Source: Corynebacterium cystitidis (lineage in GTDB: Bacteria > Actinomycetota > Actinomycetes > Mycobacteriales > Mycobacteriaceae). From it: 64,000 nt of DNA. Numbering within the stretch: position 1 is the stretch's first letter; each line of letters begins with the position of its first letter. Made by a program: the position numbers and the translations under genes. The DNA is taken from positions 2,914,001 to 2,978,000 of the forward strand of contig NZ_LT906473.1 of the NCBI RefSeq assembly GCF_900187295.1, given 5' to 3'. Below are positions 62,598 to 64,000 of the stretch, in pieces. The notes under the pieces are model-generated. The model ran no database searches. It worked only from the letters and a program-made list of their open reading frames with translations, and had not been told where the DNA came from.

Positions 62598-64000
62598 GCC
62601 ACGGTGCGCGGGCTAACCACAGCCCCATCATCGCTACTGCACCACCGGAGAGTACCCAGCGAGGAATCACAGTCCAACGAGCAACCATCACGGCCACAGC
62701 TGCACCGATCGCGCCGGGAATACCGCCAACAAGAACGGCGGTGGCAAGAGGAAGAAGGACGATCCCCCAAGACTTATGTCCCTGAGGGCACGGCGATGAC
62801 GAGGCGGAATCAGGTGTGCATGCTGAGATAACACCGCTGCGAGGATGACGGGCAGCTACCCAGACGCGCCAGATGCACCACAAAAGGGTCAATGCGCCAA
62901 GAGTGCCACCGGCGACCAAACTGAAACGGTAGGCAGGCTGCCCAGCAAAACTGAAGGTCACCTCACCTGATACCCCGGCGGGCACGACAAAGGAGGTCAT
63001 TCCGGCGTCGATACGCTGCGGCAACAACTCGTAGCCACCGACGTGGGCGCGCAGGCCCTCGTTGAAACTGCGGCTGGTAAGGATCCGTTGCGGAACTGCT
63101 GAACCGTCGGGCCCAGTCACTGTGCTGGCGGTGCCGTTGAACGGTTCCCACGCGGCGGTAGGCGCTTCGCGCCCTGCGGACCCACGCTCCAAGGTGAGCA
63201 CTTCTTCGCGGGACTCAAGCACATGGAATCCGGCCTCAAGCTCTACGGGGCCGGCTTCATAGTCCTCACCATCGATGGTGGCAGGCCCGCTGAGCTGCCA
63301 CGTGTCCGCCTGCCCGGTGGTGAATCCGCGCTGCAGAGTAGAAGTGGCAGGCATGAGGCGCTGAAACATGAACACCTGGGCATTCGGTGAGGTATCCGGC
63401 ACGGTCACCAGGCGTTGCACTCCGGTGTCGAGCTCGGCGATGCCCACCGGTTCGGTCAATTCCACCCGCACCGTGTCCCCCGGTACGCGCACGGTACGCG
63501 GCGAGTAACCAGACAGGGAAATCTCGCGGTCATAGTCCCCACTGATCACGCGCACCGTGGTGGTTGCGGTGGCAGTGATGGTCACTTCACCATCAGTCAC
63601 TGTCGATTCGATCCAGCCGATGTCGCCTGGCTGTGGCCACCACGAAGTACGGGTAGTGCCATCAAAGGCGGCGGTCAAAGACTGAGAAGCATTCGCCCCG
63701 CCAAAACTGGACGCGTCTGCTGCCGACGACGACGCCCGCGCACTACCACCGGTCTCTGCCACCCCAACCCGTGCGCCCTTCGACCAATAATCCGGCACAC
63801 GGTTGTAAATATCGTCACCTTCTTCCAGGTCGCGCAGGTGAGCTGACACGGCCGAGTCAAGAGTTCCGTAGTTGCGCACAGCTAACGCGGGAGTATCAGT
63901 AACAATGTGCGCGTCCGTGCCAACAAGCGTGCGTGGGGCGTACCCATAAAGCGCGTTGAGCAGCGCCAACGATTCCCCACCCCCAGCCACCCGCACCGGC
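62434..64000 (-). CDS. aftD: Arabinofuranosyltransferase AftD, C-terminal part (cut by window edge)
   Basis: The frame is open beyond the right edge (CCG codon before the GTG at 63996). The ~522 residues present contain a carbohydrate-binding-like region (GGANASQSLTAAFDGTTRTS and WWPQPGDIGWIES), beta-rich repeats, and C-terminal membrane helices (LVAGGTLGALTLLWCIWRVW...). This matches the large periplasmic and terminal part of AftD (Rv0236c), an alpha-1,3-arabinofuranosyltransferase of arabinogalactan/LAM. The tail overlaps the acyltransferase gene convergently. Confidence 0.85.
   Translation of the reverse strand, partial: PVRVAGGGESLALLNALYGYAPRTLVGTDAHIVTDTPALAVRNYGTLDSAVSAHLRDLEEGDDIYNRVPDYWSKGARVGVAETGGSARASSSAADASSFGGANASQSLTAAFDGTTRTSWWPQPGDIGWIESTVTDGEVTITATATTTVRVISGDYDREISLSGYSPRTVRVPGDTVRVELTEPVGIAELDTGVQRLVTVPDTSPNAQVFMFQRLMPATSTLQRGFTTGQADTWQLSGPATIDGEDYEAGPVELEAGFHVLESREEVLTLERGSAGREAPTAAWEPFNGTASTVTGPDGSAVPQRILTSRSFNEGLRAHVGGYELLPQRIDAGMTSFVVPAGVSGEVTFSFAGQPAYRFSLVAGGTLGALTLLWCIWRVWVAARHPRSGVISACTPDSASSSPCPQGHKSWGIVLLPLATAVLVGGIPGAIGAAVAVMVARWTVIPRWVLSGGAVAMMGLWLARAPWPTAGYAGDSVPVAVAGAVALVALVAPAPRSLARAVPPSILASPQAHKRCRTRRY

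Overview
The window is chromosomal DNA of a mycolic-acid-producing actinobacterium, almost certainly a Corynebacterium. The evidence is the mycolate and arabinogalactan genes (pks13, fadD32, accD3, an Rv3802c-type esterase, two mycoloyltransferases, aftB, the decaprenyl-phosphate phosphoribosyltransferase, glfT2, glf, mmpL3, an aftD tail), LGFP-repeat surface proteins, and gene order matching Mycobacterium tuberculosis Rv3799c-Rv3811 and Rv0204c-Rv0236c. No species was assigned and no database was searched.

Layout. 1-5.6 kb: a decaying duplicated module of DUF4143-type ATPases, an AbiEii-like nucleotidyltransferase pair and 23-bp-period repeats, interrupted by an ABC-2-type permease and a response regulator whose kinase is reduced to a fragment. 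5.6-7.6 kb: a MhuD-like haem-degrading protein and an HTH plus unknown-protein pair. 8.0-11.4 kb: an LGFP/PGRP amidase divergent from glf. 12.0-25.1 kb: an accessory island with a 1271-residue putative nuclease/STAND-like protein, a single-chain type ISP restriction-modification enzyme, a secreted serine-hydrolase-like protein, DUF6924-like and Suppressor-of-fused-like genes and an HNH/DUF222 protein. 25.3-27.0 kb: two degenerate arsenate-reductase/LMW-phosphatase paralogues among GTTAAC arrays.

27.1-45.5 kb is the cell-envelope operon set: glfT2, PAP2 phosphatase, ubiA-type transferase and aftB make galactan and the decaprenyl-phospho-arabinose donor and use it. The mycoloyltransferases attach mycolates made by FadD32, Pks13 and the AccD3 carboxylase. 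A 36-residue hydrophobic peptide follows accD3. 45.7-46.6 kb has an isoaspartyl methyltransferase-like gene and a DUF3054 membrane gene. 47.0-49.1 kb is a two-gene AAA ATPase/RloB defence pair (RloAB/AbiL-like).

49.4-56.6 kb is the mmpL3 block (flippase-like protein, MmpL3, NYN protein, TrmB) with divergent pckG. 56.8-64.0 kb is a second envelope block matching Rv0224c-Rv0228 and then AftD, with short-spaced divergent and overlapping convergent pairs.

The most notable points are: the 1271-residue protein beside the type ISP enzyme, splitting glf from glfT2; the 23-bp repeats in a promoter region apparently shared by AbiE-like and DUF4143 genes; a palindromic element in three copies; small in-frame tandem repeats in several core envelope genes; the 36-residue peptide; and two phosphatase-fold proteins that have lost the catalytic cysteine.
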